Assembly (NCBI GenBank): GCA_035575515.1
Contig: DATLXU010000079.1
Coordinates: 38,686 to 102,685, forward strand
Source of the DNA: DATLXU01 sp035575515
GTDB lineage: Bacteria > Acidobacteriota > Blastocatellia > UBA7656
Reading direction: 5' to 3'
Length of the DNA stretch: 64,000 bases
The notes beneath the pieces were generated by a model. That model was not told the DNA's origin. It searched no databases and saw nothing but the letters and a program-made list of their open reading frames with translations. The position numbers and the translations under genes were made by a program. Shown here one piece after another: positions 36,401 to 44,002 of this stretch (within the stretch, counting starts at the first letter, position 1; each line of letters begins with the position of its first letter).

Positions 36401-36633
36401 GCTTTCTTTGTTCGCTTCGTGACCTCGTCGCCCATCAGAATTCTCAGCTTGTCGAGTTTTTGCCACTGACCGTCAAGCGTAAGCAGCGCGCCGATTTCAA
36501 AATAGCCCGTCGCAATATCAAACTGATGGGCGATCTCAGCCCATTCGCGGAGATAGCTTAATACCTTCCACTCGTCATCGCTGTTATCAACGATGAACAA
36601 GTCGGCTCCGGTTCTTGTCAGCTTATTCGTCAT
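33454..36633 (-). CDS. PLD-domain SNF2/SF2 helicase of a defence module
   Basis: 1059 residues from the ATG 36633 (MTNKLTRTGADLFIV). An N-terminal phospholipase-D-like domain carries FHAKAYITHSKLAVVGSSAL then GSSNFTAPGL (HxK motif, about residues 130-160). The ATPase half has FLCDGVGLGKTFIGMMVIER (motif I, about 272), VLVIDEAHHFRN (motif II, about 355) and TATPINN (motif III). The C-terminal RecA lobe has LISTDVLSEGLNLQDATRLI and WNPVRLMQRIGRVDRR (motifs V and VI). Such PLD-helicases accompany DISARM-like and restriction systems, where they may translocate on and cut DNA. DISARM DrmA and DrmB are not present. The ATG has no clear Shine-Dalgarno. The 36634-36865 gap shows nothing. Confidence 0.87.
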   Translation of the reverse strand: MTNKLTRTGADLFIVDNSDDEWKVLSYLREWAEIAHQFDIATGYFEIGALLTLDGQWQKLDKLRILMGDEVTKRTKKALLAGIEAVARALDQSIEKEKESNDFLSGVPAIVEALRKRRIECRVYAKEKFHAKAYITHSKLAVVGSSALVGSSNFTAPGLTQNVELNIQLRREVEILQEWYERHWDQAQDITPEILQTVERHTREYTPFEVYAKAMQEYFRGHEMTAGEWELAGPEKGGSRIYPILDQYQKEGYQALMKIARTFGGAFLCDGVGLGKTFIGMMVIERLVEHERKRVALIVPKAARKPVWEKTLERYLPHLGGDFSNLVIYNHTDLARSGEFSARLARLKETADVLVIDEAHHFRNPGIKGEGSRSPSRYWRMYELAEGKTIFMLTATPINNRLIDFQHMIELFSRRQPDYFKAAPLGIHSLPGHFRKMDKELDKLVHQSNDEPVEVETNQAEAEQILINDALFRSLVVQRSRAYVKASQLQQGGSLAMFPQREDPKVAEYSVKKTYGRLLSMIEKAFSKEKPLFSLAVYDPFAYYKGSDASIDPLKMGRQKQVVALIRTQFLKRFESSACAFQQSCEMLLKKLLAFVTRHSQTPAEIRRLERWKAQRSDRMGFFRQAQIELFDDQGDLGEQADTASFDDLLTEEMLEDVEELNRDEYKVDEILDETFLDLDQIVEFLDELNKFKPSHDDKLRALIRLLKNDPVLKKHKVLIFTEFMATARYLKAQLDEAGIAGVDEVDSAIARDRGEIIRQFAPYYNESSSAELEAEGLPETRVLISTDVLSEGLNLQDATRLINYDLHWNPVRLMQRIGRVDRRMNPDIEARILADHPEQKAIRGAVAYWNFLPPDELDELLKLYSRVSHKTLRISRTFGIEGKKLLRPEDDYEALRDFTHAYEGTATPAEEMHLEFQKLLQDYPDLLKRLAALPGRVFSGKRHPSPDAKAVFFCYALPAPPAVAQEGESRDASAWTEEAGSTRWYLYSLDSEQIIEEPAEIIDLIRSAPDTARHRAIADETLSEIRLKVEKHIKNSYLKKVQAPIGVKPKLKAWMEIS

Positions 36634-36865
36634 TGCAGCCTCACGGGTATCTCTTTGCCGAAGTCTCAATTTTCGGGTTGAGCGCCAACCTGATTTCTGG
36701 GCAGCAATTGCCTGCACTCTATCTGAAACGGGGAATCGGGCAACCCGGACAAATGCGCGCAACCAGGCTGTCCGGCGTCGCAGTGCGAATCGCTCGTCTG
36801 CGATGCCGGATCATGTCTTGAAGCTGCATTATCTTATGGTCTATAGGATGATGTCAGCAAGCTGC

Positions 36866-38023
36866 TTACTTCGCGCTCATAGCTTCAATCAAAATGGCCG
36901 CGACTTCGGGGCGAGAAAACTCGCGCGGCGGAAGCTCTCCCTTCGAGAGCATCTCGCGCACCTTCGTGCCTGATAGCGTCACGTGCTCTGATGAATCGTG
37001 CGGGCACGTCTTGTTTGAAGCCATCGCGTCGCACCTTCGGCAATAAAACGAATGATCGAAAAACATCGGCGTGATGGCCAGCGCCTCTGCATCAAATTCG
37101 TTGAAGATGTAGTGCGCGTCGTATGTGCCGTAATAATTTCCCACGCCCGCATGGTCGCGCCCTACAATGAAATGCGTGCAGCCATAATTCTTTCTGATTA
37201 TCGCGTGAAAGACAGCTTCGCGCGGGCCTGCATAACGCATGGCCGCAGGGTTTACCGCAAGCATCGTTCGCGTGCGCGGGAAGTAATTCTCAAGCATCGC
37301 TTCATAGCAATGCATGCGAACGTCAGCCGGAATGTCATCCGATTTCGTCTCGCCCACGAGCGGGTGAAGCAAAAGCCCGTCAACTGTTTCGAGCGCGCAT
37401 TTGATGATGTACTCGTGCGCGCGGTGAATCGGGTTGCGCGTTTGAAAAGCTACCACGCGCCGCCAGCCTTTTTTGCGAAATGCCTCGCGCGTCTGCGCCG
37501 GGTCGAGACGGTAAGCGGGAAACTGCGGACTCTTGGGGCGATTGAGCAGGCTGACGGGGCCGCCTAGTAACCAGTCGCCCTGTTCGTAGAGCGCGCGAAC
37601 GCCGGGATGCGCCGCGTCGGTTGTGAGATAAACGCGCTCGGCTTCGCGCTGCTTGTCGTAGCGGAATTTCTGCTTCAGGTGCAGCACGCCGAGCAGGTGC
37701 TCGTCGCTTGAATAAAGCGCGATGTCCGAGCCTTCTTTCACTCCGTCTGCAAAATCGTCTGAGACTGAAAGCGTCACCGGTATTGTCCACGGCAACCCTG
37801 ACGCAAGGTGCATGTTGCCGCGAACCGAGATGTAGTCGTCTTCGCACATGAAGCCTTCGAGCGGGCTGAACGCGCCGTTTGCAATCATCTCAAGGTCAGA
37901 GATTTCGCGCGCTCTAAGAGTGATGCGCGGCATTGCGGGAACTTTCTCAAGCAACGTCTCTCGCTCGACGCCTGCAAGCTCGCGATTGATGAGCCGCCCG
38001 CCGTGCGCTTGTATCGTTTCCAT
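36866..38023 (-). CDS. sat: Sulfate adenylyltransferase (ATP sulfurylase)
   Basis: 385 residues, the homo-oligomeric Sat/dissimilatory-type family. The ATP-binding motifs are intact: FQTRNPIHRAHEYIIK, GRDHAGVGNYYGTYDAHYIF and LSGTKVREMLSKGELPP, and a zinc-like cluster CRRCDAMASNKTCPH is present near the C-terminus, as in thermophile and archaeal-type Sat. It converts ATP and sulfate to adenylyl sulfate and pyrophosphate. No APS kinase, APS reductase or sulfate transporter is nearby, so whether it serves assimilation or another route is open. The first 30 residues (ETIQAHGGRLINREL) fit the family, supporting the start at 38023. Confidence 0.94.
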   Translation of the reverse strand: METIQAHGGRLINRELAGVERETLLEKVPAMPRITLRAREISDLEMIANGAFSPLEGFMCEDDYISVRGNMHLASGLPWTIPVTLSVSDDFADGVKEGSDIALYSSDEHLLGVLHLKQKFRYDKQREAERVYLTTDAAHPGVRALYEQGDWLLGGPVSLLNRPKSPQFPAYRLDPAQTREAFRKKGWRRVVAFQTRNPIHRAHEYIIKCALETVDGLLLHPLVGETKSDDIPADVRMHCYEAMLENYFPRTRTMLAVNPAAMRYAGPREAVFHAIIRKNYGCTHFIVGRDHAGVGNYYGTYDAHYIFNEFDAEALAITPMFFDHSFYCRRCDAMASNKTCPHDSSEHVTLSGTKVREMLSKGELPPREFSRPEVAAILIEAMSAK

Positions 38024-38184
38024 TTTAGCTACTCCTCAATGTCGAGATTATAAATGCAAAAGCAAATTTTGAACGATAGCGAGCAGCACGAAGAGTGTCA
38101 ACGCAAGCGTGCGGCGCTCGCAACAGTTTTAATTCACATCGCAGGGTTACACGGGCGGGCGCGTTCGTGTAATAATTTTGCTTC

Positions 38185-39300
38185 ATGCAGTCAGCAATCA
38201 AAAAAGTTCAAGCCGCTGTCGCGCTCATCATCATGCTTGCGGCAATCGCTGCGGCGTCAGACTGGGAGCGCGGCGTTGCGCTTTACAACAGAGGCGAATA
38301 CGCGGCGGCGCTTGCTGAATTTCAGGACATCATTCAAGAGCGGCCAGACGCGGCGGGCGCGTGGTATTACATTGGCTTGTGCGAGTTCAAGCTGAAACGC
38401 TACGAGCGAGTCGAAGCGGCGCTTACGCGCGCGATTGACTTGATGGAAATTCAATCGCCCGCAAGCAACGACATCGCAGGCGCGTGGTACACAATTGGCG
38501 TATCGCAATTTTTGTCGAGCCACTATGACAAGGCAATCGAGCCGTTGAAAAAATATATCGAGCTTACAACTAAAGCGAAGCGCGAAATTGACCCGAACGC
38601 TCGCAGTGTGCTCGCCCGCGCCTATTTCTTCCTTGAACGTTATGACGAGGCGCTGCCGCTGCTGGCTCAAGCGGCGAACGGCAAGACGAACGGCGCGGCT
38701 GAAAAAGCGAAAGAGAGCGCGGCGAACCTCTATTACACCGCCGTGATCTATTTCAAGCGCGAAGACGACGACCGCGCCATAGCCGCGCTGCGCGAAGCCG
38801 TAAAAGCCAACCCGGAAGACACTGCCGCAATGGATTTGTTAGCCGAAAGCCTTATGCGCAAAGCGGCGAAGGCCAATTTGAAGGCCGCTTGGACGGAAGC
38901 GGCGGAAGTCGGCGAGCGACTTCGGGCCATTCGAGATGACGATAAGACGGCTACCCTGCTTGGGCGCGCGTATTTGGGCGCACATCAATTTGACAAAGCA
39001 GTCGCGCCTTGGGAGAAACTTGCGAAGGCCAACACCGATAACGGGCAGATGTGGCTTTATTACGGCATCGCGTTATCGCGCAGCGGGCAGCTCAGAAAAG
39101 CGATGGAGGCGCTTGAGATTACGATTCAACTGATGCCCGATTCCGCGCCCGCGCTTTTGGAGTTGGCTTACGTTTACGAAACTGACAAGCAGTATCAGCA
39201 GGCGCTCAGAATTTATGAGAAGGCATTTGCCGCGACTAACGATCCGGCGATTAAAGATAGTATCGAGCGCGTGCGCGTGCTGGCCGCGCAGCAGCCCTGA
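38185..39300 (+). CDS. Exported tetratricopeptide-repeat protein
   Basis: 371 residues. A signal peptide (AVALIIMLAAIAAA) is followed by about nine TPR units, e.g. GVALYNRGEYAAALAEFQDI, AWYYIGLCEFKLKRYERVEA, LYYTAVIYFKREDDDRAIAA and MWLYYGIALSRSGQLRKAME. It is likely a periplasmic scaffold; the partner is unknown. A TAATAAT-like -10 lies about 14 bases before the ATG and no Shine-Dalgarno is visible. It is convergent with the STAS gene, with a palindrome between the stop codons. Confidence 0.82.
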   Translation: MQSAIKKVQAAVALIIMLAAIAAASDWERGVALYNRGEYAAALAEFQDIIQERPDAAGAWYYIGLCEFKLKRYERVEAALTRAIDLMEIQSPASNDIAGAWYTIGVSQFLSSHYDKAIEPLKKYIELTTKAKREIDPNARSVLARAYFFLERYDEALPLLAQAANGKTNGAAEKAKESAANLYYTAVIYFKREDDDRAIAALREAVKANPEDTAAMDLLAESLMRKAAKANLKAAWTEAAEVGERLRAIRDDDKTATLLGRAYLGAHQFDKAVAPWEKLAKANTDNGQMWLYYGIALSRSGQLRKAMEALEITIQLMPDSAPALLELAYVYETDKQYQQALRIYEKAFAATNDPAIKDSIERVRVLAAQQP

Positions 39301-39420
39301 GATGTGACGCGGAGACGCAGCGATTAGTTACTGCCTTTCTGTTTTTCAATTCCATGAAATGCAAACTCCAGCGACCAGTCTTATCTCGCCGCGTCTCCGC
39401 GTCCCCCTGTCGCCACATCG
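39301..39420. repeat. Word palindrome (GACGCGGAGACGC type) between convergent genes
   Basis: GATGTGACGCGGAGACGCAG starts directly at the TPR stop codon; the complementary arm TCGCCGCGTCTCCGCGTCCC...CACATC ends at 39420. A bidirectional terminator role is possible here, but there is no T-run. Confidence 0.7.
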
Positions 39421-39432
39421 CCGAAAGGCGGG

Positions 39433-39774
39433 CTAGGCCGAAAAAGAAGCCAGCGCGTCTTTCTCGTTGTCGTAAGTGTCGAAGACTGTGATGAGTTTGG
39501 TTATCGCAAGCAGGTCTTGAATGCGCTTCGTGAGGTTCACGAGTTTCAACTGTCCGCCTTCGCGTTTCGTGGTCGTATAGCTGCTGATTAGCGCGCCGAG
39601 TCCCGCCGAATCAATGTAGGTCACGTCTCCGAGATTCAACAGAATCTTTCGCTGGCCGTCGGCGAGCAGGTCCTTGATTCGGTCTCGAACCTGAACGTCG
39701 CCCTCGCCGAGCACTATCTTGCCCGACAGGTCAAGCACGCTCACGCCGTCAACAACTCGCTCCTTGATGTCCAT
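39433..39774 (-). CDS. STAS-domain anti-sigma factor antagonist
   Basis: 113 residues from the ATG 39774 (MDIKERV), which has a GGAGGAGG site upstream; a longer start at 39819 lacks one. The STAS fold carries ILLNLGDVTYIDSAGLGALI, with the serine that partner-switching kinases phosphorylate, then GGQLKLVNLTKRIQDLL. Family role: in its unphosphorylated form it binds an anti-sigma kinase and frees a sigma factor or other partner. No RsbW-type kinase or sigma factor is adjacent, so the network is elsewhere. Confidence 0.9.
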   Translation of the reverse strand: MDIKERVVDGVSVLDLSGKIVLGEGDVQVRDRIKDLLADGQRKILLNLGDVTYIDSAGLGALISSYTTTKREGGQLKLVNLTKRIQDLLAITKLITVFDTYDNEKDALASFSA

Positions 39775-40005
39775 CGCGTCCTCCTCCGAATTCTTGTTTT
39801 CAGCGGGTGAAATTAACACAGCCGCGCGGATGAGTCAAAGAGAGCAGCAAGTGTTTAATGCTATCTGTGATGCGGCGATGATAAAGATCGAGCTTGCAAC
39901 GGCTATTGAATTCCCGCCGCTCGCGCAGGCTGTCACCTTAGTCCTGCATCAGAAAGATAATGTCGCTTTACTGAGAATCTGAGAATCGAATCTGCAATTT
40001 GCGAT

Positions 40006-40035
40006 TTGAGAGACGCGCCCGCTTGCTGTTAAAAT
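40006..40035 (+). promoter_or_regulatory. Sigma70-type promoter for the 2Fe-2S protein
   Basis: TTGAGA (40006-40011), 18 bases, TAAAAT (40030-40035); an AAGGAGG site follows at 40049-40055, 5 bases before the ATG 40061. The -35 lies in a reiterated AATCTGAG/ATTTGAG stretch related to the window's other word repeats. Confidence 0.5.
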
Positions 40036-40060
40036 GCCCGCTTTCAGCAAGGAGGATTGA

Positions 40061-41080
40061 ATGGGTCAGTCGACTACCGTCATGAATAACGAATCACTTT
40101 TTGAAGCATTCCTGAATAAACACGACGACGAAGCGTGGCGCTACATCGTGCGTTCGCTGCTGCCTTCGATTCACGAAGTTGATCGCAACGCTACGCAAAT
40201 ATGGTTTTACTTTTACCCGATTGCGCTCGCGCGAGCTTTGCAACAGGCCAATGACCCGCAAGCCTTAGCCAGAAAACTCGTGCTGCAAGGCAAGTACTAT
40301 TTGAAGGACCAGATTGACAGCTCGCATGAATTTCTCTACGGCCACCGTTACTGGCCGCAGGTCAAAGCTGCTGTCATCGAACATGCCAGTTCATCAGCAG
40401 GCCCGGCGAGCCTCGACCTTGCAACTCAAATCCGCGACATCGCAAACAGAGTCGCAAAGCAGATTAATGTTGACGCGTCGTTGCTCGTCGGCATCACGGC
40501 TGTCGCGTTTATGACATTGGAGCACGTCGGCGCGGCGGCTTTCAAAGCATCGCCCGGCGTCGTTCGCAAGGCGTCCAGAAAATCGCCCGAGCAGATAGTC
40601 CGTGAGCGCGCGCGCGATGACCGCCAAGGCCCGTTGAGTTTGTTCAAGCCCGATAAGATTTTCACCGTCACCTTCGATGAGAACGATCCGAACGCCCGAT
40701 TCAAATTGATCAACACGCAGCAGATCGCGACCGCTGCGGCTACCGACAAGCGCGATTATCATTCGCGCGACCCACGCTGCGTGCCCAACGAAGGGCCGAT
40801 ACCGATTGAATGCCGCTCGGCTTCGTGCGGGACGTGCTGGGTCGGCGTTCTGGGCGGCGCGGAAAAACTTTCGGATGTCGGCGATCTCGAAGGGCGTAGG
40901 ATTAAAGATTTCGGCTATATCGTCACGGACGACCCGAAGCCTCTCATAAGGCTTTCGTGTCAGGCTCAAGCGTTCGGCGCGGTGTCAATTGTCATCCCGC
41001 CCTGGAACGGCGTGTTCGGCAAATACCTTCGCGCTCAAAATGAAGCGAACGAAGAGGCCGAAAAAGAATCGAGCCTGTAG
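40061..41080 (+). CDS. Protein with unknown helical domain fused to a 2Fe-2S ferredoxin domain
   Basis: 339 residues. The N-terminal 190 residues are mostly helical (FEAFLNKHDDEAWRYIVRSL, QIWFYFYPIALARALQQAND, YYLKDQIDSSHEFLYGHRYW) and not recognised. Residues about 205-320 carry a plant-type ferredoxin fold with ECRSASCGTCWVGVLGG (C-x4-C-x2-C) and RLSCQAQAFGAVSIVIPP, whose cysteine is the fourth ligand. The cluster would be a [2Fe-2S] electron carrier. No oxygenase or reductase partner is adjacent. Predicted to be cytoplasmic, as no signal peptide is seen. Confidence 0.75.
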   Translation: MGQSTTVMNNESLFEAFLNKHDDEAWRYIVRSLLPSIHEVDRNATQIWFYFYPIALARALQQANDPQALARKLVLQGKYYLKDQIDSSHEFLYGHRYWPQVKAAVIEHASSSAGPASLDLATQIRDIANRVAKQINVDASLLVGITAVAFMTLEHVGAAAFKASPGVVRKASRKSPEQIVRERARDDRQGPLSLFKPDKIFTVTFDENDPNARFKLINTQQIATAAATDKRDYHSRDPRCVPNEGPIPIECRSASCGTCWVGVLGGAEKLSDVGDLEGRRIKDFGYIVTDDPKPLIRLSCQAQAFGAVSIVIPPWNGVFGKYLRAQNEANEEAEKESSL

Positions 41081-41115
41081 CGGGAATTAAAACCAACGCC
41101 AGTGGAATCTGAAAT

Positions 41116-41341
41116 CTCAGAGGCTGTTTGAAAAGTTATGATTAACTCTGAAAGGGCGCTCTTCAGCAGCCCAGTGCAACGTACTGGGAATTGTGAATCA
41201 ATGAAACCGCAAGCCCTCGAAGGGCGTAATAAATCTTATTTCGCCCTTCGAGGGCTTGTTAAATCACCTCACAGCTTTCCTGTGGCGTTGCCACAGGCTA
41301 TTGAAGATCGCCCTTTCATGGCTTGTTAAATAGCTTCTCAG
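41116..41341. repeat. Multi-hairpin element upstream of the M28 peptidase
   Basis: The outer stem CTCAGAGGCTGTTTGAAAAG... pairs loosely with the end ...TAAATAGCTTCTCAG. TGAAAGGGCGCTCTTCA pairs with TGAAGATCGCCCTTTCA, a near-perfect hairpin AAGCCCTCGAAGGGCG.../...CGCCCTTCGAGGGCTT sits in the middle, and CTGTGGCGTTGCCACAG is a third. The outer GAGGCTGTTTGAA word is shared with the element at 14425-14690. The 302-bp gap 41081-41382 has no gene. Confidence 0.6.
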
Positions 41342-41382
41342 GTTTCAGATACAAAAATCATTTCTTACTCAGGAAGCAAACT

Positions 41383-43026
41383 ATGTTGAAAGCTCGCGTG
41401 CTGATATTGTGCTTCGCTTTGGCCACAGCCTCTATGCCCGCGTTTGCGCAGGAGCGCATTGACGCCGACACGAATGCGAAGATTCGCAAAGAAGAAACCG
41501 ATAACTCGCAGATAATGAAAACCATGCACTTCCTCACGGACGTTTATGGCCCGCGGCTTACGGGTTCACCCAATCATAAAGCCGCCGCCGAATGGGCCAT
41601 AAAGCAGATGCAAGCGTGGGGATTCGAGAATGCTCACCTCGAAGCGTGGGACTTCGGCCATCCCGGCTGGCTCAACGAACGGCTCACGGCGCACATTACG
41701 TCGCCCGTCAAAGACGCGCTCGTGTGCGAGGCGCTCGCGTGGACTCCGAGCACTAATGGAACCGTGACGGCGCAGGTTTATCAGATGGTTCTGCCCGAAA
41801 AGCCGACGCAGGAAGAACTCACGGCGTATTTCGCGACAGTCAAAGATAAGGTCAAAGGCAAAATCGTGCTCGCGGGCAAGCATACCATACTGCCCGTGAC
41901 GATTACGCCTTCGCCGCGCCGCGTTGACGATGAGCAGATAAAGAAACGATACGACCCGAACAACCCCGCGCCGTCGCAATTTCAAAGGCCGCAACAGCCG
42001 CAGCCCGAACCGGGCAAGCTCAGCGCGCGACAGATTGATGAGCAGGTTGATCAGTTCCTCGTCGCAAGCGGCGCGCTGCTTCGCGTCAACGACGCAGGGC
42101 GCGAGCACGGGCAGATTCGCGCCTTCAACAATCGCACATTCGATCTGTCGAAAGCCCTGCCAACGGTCGTGATGCGCAACGAAGACTATGGCCGCATCTC
42201 GCGCATACTCGCAGACGGCACGCCTGTCGAGCTTGAGTTCAACATCGTCAATCACATCTACCCGGAAGGCAAGACTTCGTATAACGCCGTCGCTGAGATT
42301 CCCGGCACTGATAAGAAAGATGAGGTCGTGATGCTCGGCGGACATCTGGATTCGTGGCACGCGGCGACAGGCGCTACGGATAACGCAATCGGCTGCGCGA
42401 TAATGATGGAGGCGGCGCGCATACTGAAAGCGATTGGTGTGAAACCGCGCCGCACGATTCGCGTCGCTCTGTGGAGCGGCGAAGAGCAAGGGCTTCTAGG
42501 CTCGCAGGCTTATGTGAAAGAGCACTTCGGCACGTTTGAAAATCCGAAGCCGGAATATTCGAAGCTCGTGGCTTATTTCAACATTGATTCGGGCACAGGC
42601 CGCGCTCGCGGCATGAGCGTCTTCGGCCCGTCGCAGGCGGCGACCATTTTGCGCGAATCGCTCGCGCCTTTTGAGGATCTGGGAGTCGCCGGAGCCATTG
42701 CGTCGAAGAGCCGCGCGCTCGGAGGAACCGACAGCACATCGTTTAATCAGGCGGGACTCCCAGGCATTGGCATTCAGCAGGACCCGATTGAATACGGCAC
42801 GCACACGTGGCACACGAACCTCGATACTTACGAGCGGATACTCGAAGACGACGTGAAGAAATCGGCCATCGTGATTGCCGCAGCCGTTTATCACCTGGCT
42901 ATGCGCGATGAGATGCTGCCGCGATTCACGAAAGAGCAGATGCCCGCGCCGCCTCCGCCGCCGAACGCGCAGCCCGACGCTCCGAGACCGCAGCCCAATC
43001 CGCAATCGCGCCCATCAAATCAATAA
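41383..43026 (+). CDS. M28 family metallopeptidase with PA domain, exported
   Basis: 547 residues with a signal peptide (LILCFALATASMPAFA). A PA-type insert is at about residues 130-290. The M28 dizinc core is complete: GGHLDSWHAATGATDNAIGC (His, Asp), LWSGEEQGLLGSQAY (the Glu-Glu catalytic/ligand pair), FNIDSGTGRARG (Asp) and GTHTWHTNLDTYE (His). It is probably a periplasmic or secreted aminopeptidase or carboxypeptidase. The proline-rich tail is low complexity. The ATG at 41383 has AGGAAG upstream and begins the signal sequence. Confidence 0.9.
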   Translation: MLKARVLILCFALATASMPAFAQERIDADTNAKIRKEETDNSQIMKTMHFLTDVYGPRLTGSPNHKAAAEWAIKQMQAWGFENAHLEAWDFGHPGWLNERLTAHITSPVKDALVCEALAWTPSTNGTVTAQVYQMVLPEKPTQEELTAYFATVKDKVKGKIVLAGKHTILPVTITPSPRRVDDEQIKKRYDPNNPAPSQFQRPQQPQPEPGKLSARQIDEQVDQFLVASGALLRVNDAGREHGQIRAFNNRTFDLSKALPTVVMRNEDYGRISRILADGTPVELEFNIVNHIYPEGKTSYNAVAEIPGTDKKDEVVMLGGHLDSWHAATGATDNAIGCAIMMEAARILKAIGVKPRRTIRVALWSGEEQGLLGSQAYVKEHFGTFENPKPEYSKLVAYFNIDSGTGRARGMSVFGPSQAATILRESLAPFEDLGVAGAIASKSRALGGTDSTSFNQAGLPGIGIQQDPIEYGTHTWHTNLDTYERILEDDVKKSAIVIAAAVYHLAMRDEMLPRFTKEQMPAPPPPPNAQPDAPRPQPNPQSRPSNQ

Positions 43027-43131
43027 AGCGCGAACAATGGCCGTAGCGGTTTACGTATGAGAAAGGCGATGAGCGGCAGAAGATTTTCCTACATCGCTCG
43101 CGCCTTTCCATTTTGCAAACAAGGAGCGGTT

Positions 43132-43596
43132 ATGAGCGAAGTCAAAAGAATTACCGATCAACTCAAGCGAGCTTTTGAAGGTAAGGCATGGCACGGCCCG
43201 TCTGTGCAGGAAGTTTTAGCAAATGTCACCGCACAACAAGCGGCTGCACGCACGGTTCAAGGCGCGCACAGCATCTGGGAGATTGCGCTTCACATTGCGA
43301 CGTGGGAGACAATCGCGCGCCGAAGGATTGAAGGCGAGATAATCGCGGACGTGGCCGGTGAAGTGGACTGGCCACCCGTTGTTGATACGGGCGATGAGGC
43401 GTGGCTGGCCACGCTTGAACGTTTGAAGCAGAACCATCTTGCGTTGCGCGAGACTGTCGCCAGGCTTGATGATTCGCGGCTCGATGAGAAGGCGGCGGGC
43501 GTGCCTTATACAATATACTTTTTGATTCACGGCGTGATTCAGCACGACCTCTATCACGCGGGCCAGATCGCATTGCTCAGGAAAGCATCGGCGTGA
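43132..43596 (+). CDS. DinB/YfiT-like metal-dependent protein
   Basis: 154 residues from the ATG 43132 with AAGGAG 7 bases upstream. A four-helix bundle of the DinB family with the three-histidine pattern: HSIWEIALHIATWETIARRR and VIQHDLYHAGQIALLRK. Members bind a divalent metal; some use bacillithiol or mycothiol, but most have unknown substrates. A fragmentary CCGCAGAGG/CCTCTGC palindrome lies at about 43615-43680. Confidence 0.85.
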   Translation: MSEVKRITDQLKRAFEGKAWHGPSVQEVLANVTAQQAAARTVQGAHSIWEIALHIATWETIARRRIEGEIIADVAGEVDWPPVVDTGDEAWLATLERLKQNHLALRETVARLDDSRLDEKAAGVPYTIYFLIHGVIQHDLYHAGQIALLRKASA

Positions 43597-43758
43597 GCTT
43601 CGGCTAACTATCACCGCAGAGGCCCGCGGCGATTTCACAGGAGAGCGCGGTTTGATGAAATTCTTGCTGCGAGCCTCTGCCCCGACCTGTTATAGATTAT
43701 CCCTTCAATTTCTTTGAATTCTCATCCGTAATTCATTCGTAAAGCTTACTTGAAGGAG

Positions 43759-43914
43759 ATGTTCTTGTCATCAATGATGGAGCAGGTGGCGAATCCCGTC
43801 GCCGGAAGGATGGACGATTGCGCCACGCATCGCGCCGCGGTCTTGCGTGAGCAGGTGAGCAGCATGGCCGAAGCGCGTGCGCCTGCGGCTATGGATGACG
43901 GCGACGATGACTAA
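43759..43914 (+). CDS. 51-residue acidic small protein
   Basis: A short open frame, MFLSSMMEQVANPVAGRMDD to a C-terminal MDDGDDD and TAA at 43912-43914. AAGGAG directly abuts the ATG at 43759, so the used start may be the TTG at 43765 (6-base spacing) or the ATG at 43774. A perfect 9-bp terminator-like hairpin follows at once, which supports a real short transcription unit. It contains one cysteine and no signal peptide. No family recognised. Confidence 0.5.
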   Translation: MFLSSMMEQVANPVAGRMDDCATHRAAVLREQVSSMAEARAPAAMDDGDDD

Positions 43915-43920
43915 AAGATG

Positions 43921-43952
43921 GCGGGCTGCTCGTTGAGTTATGGGCAGCCCGC
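43921..43952 (+). terminator. Hairpin after the small gene
   Basis: GCGGGCTGC (43921-43929) and GCAGCCCGC (43944-43952), 6 bases after the TAA; TATTA follows. Confidence 0.6.
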
Positions 43953-44002
43953 TATTAAGATGATTTATTCGATTCGGATTAGCCGGGAGGGTTAAACAAT
44001 AG

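Noticed and set aside
33454..36633. Complete DISARM system
   Set aside because: The PLD-SNF2 helicase and methyltransferase are reminiscent, but the core DrmA and DrmB genes are absent from the window.
36634..36865. A tRNA or small RNA gene between sat and the helicase gene
   Set aside because: No cloverleaf, T-loop consensus or terminator was found; no tRNA was seen anywhere in the window.
41566..42489. Minus-strand open frame of 307 codons opposite the M28 peptidase
   Set aside because: Antisense shadow of a gene with a complete dizinc site.
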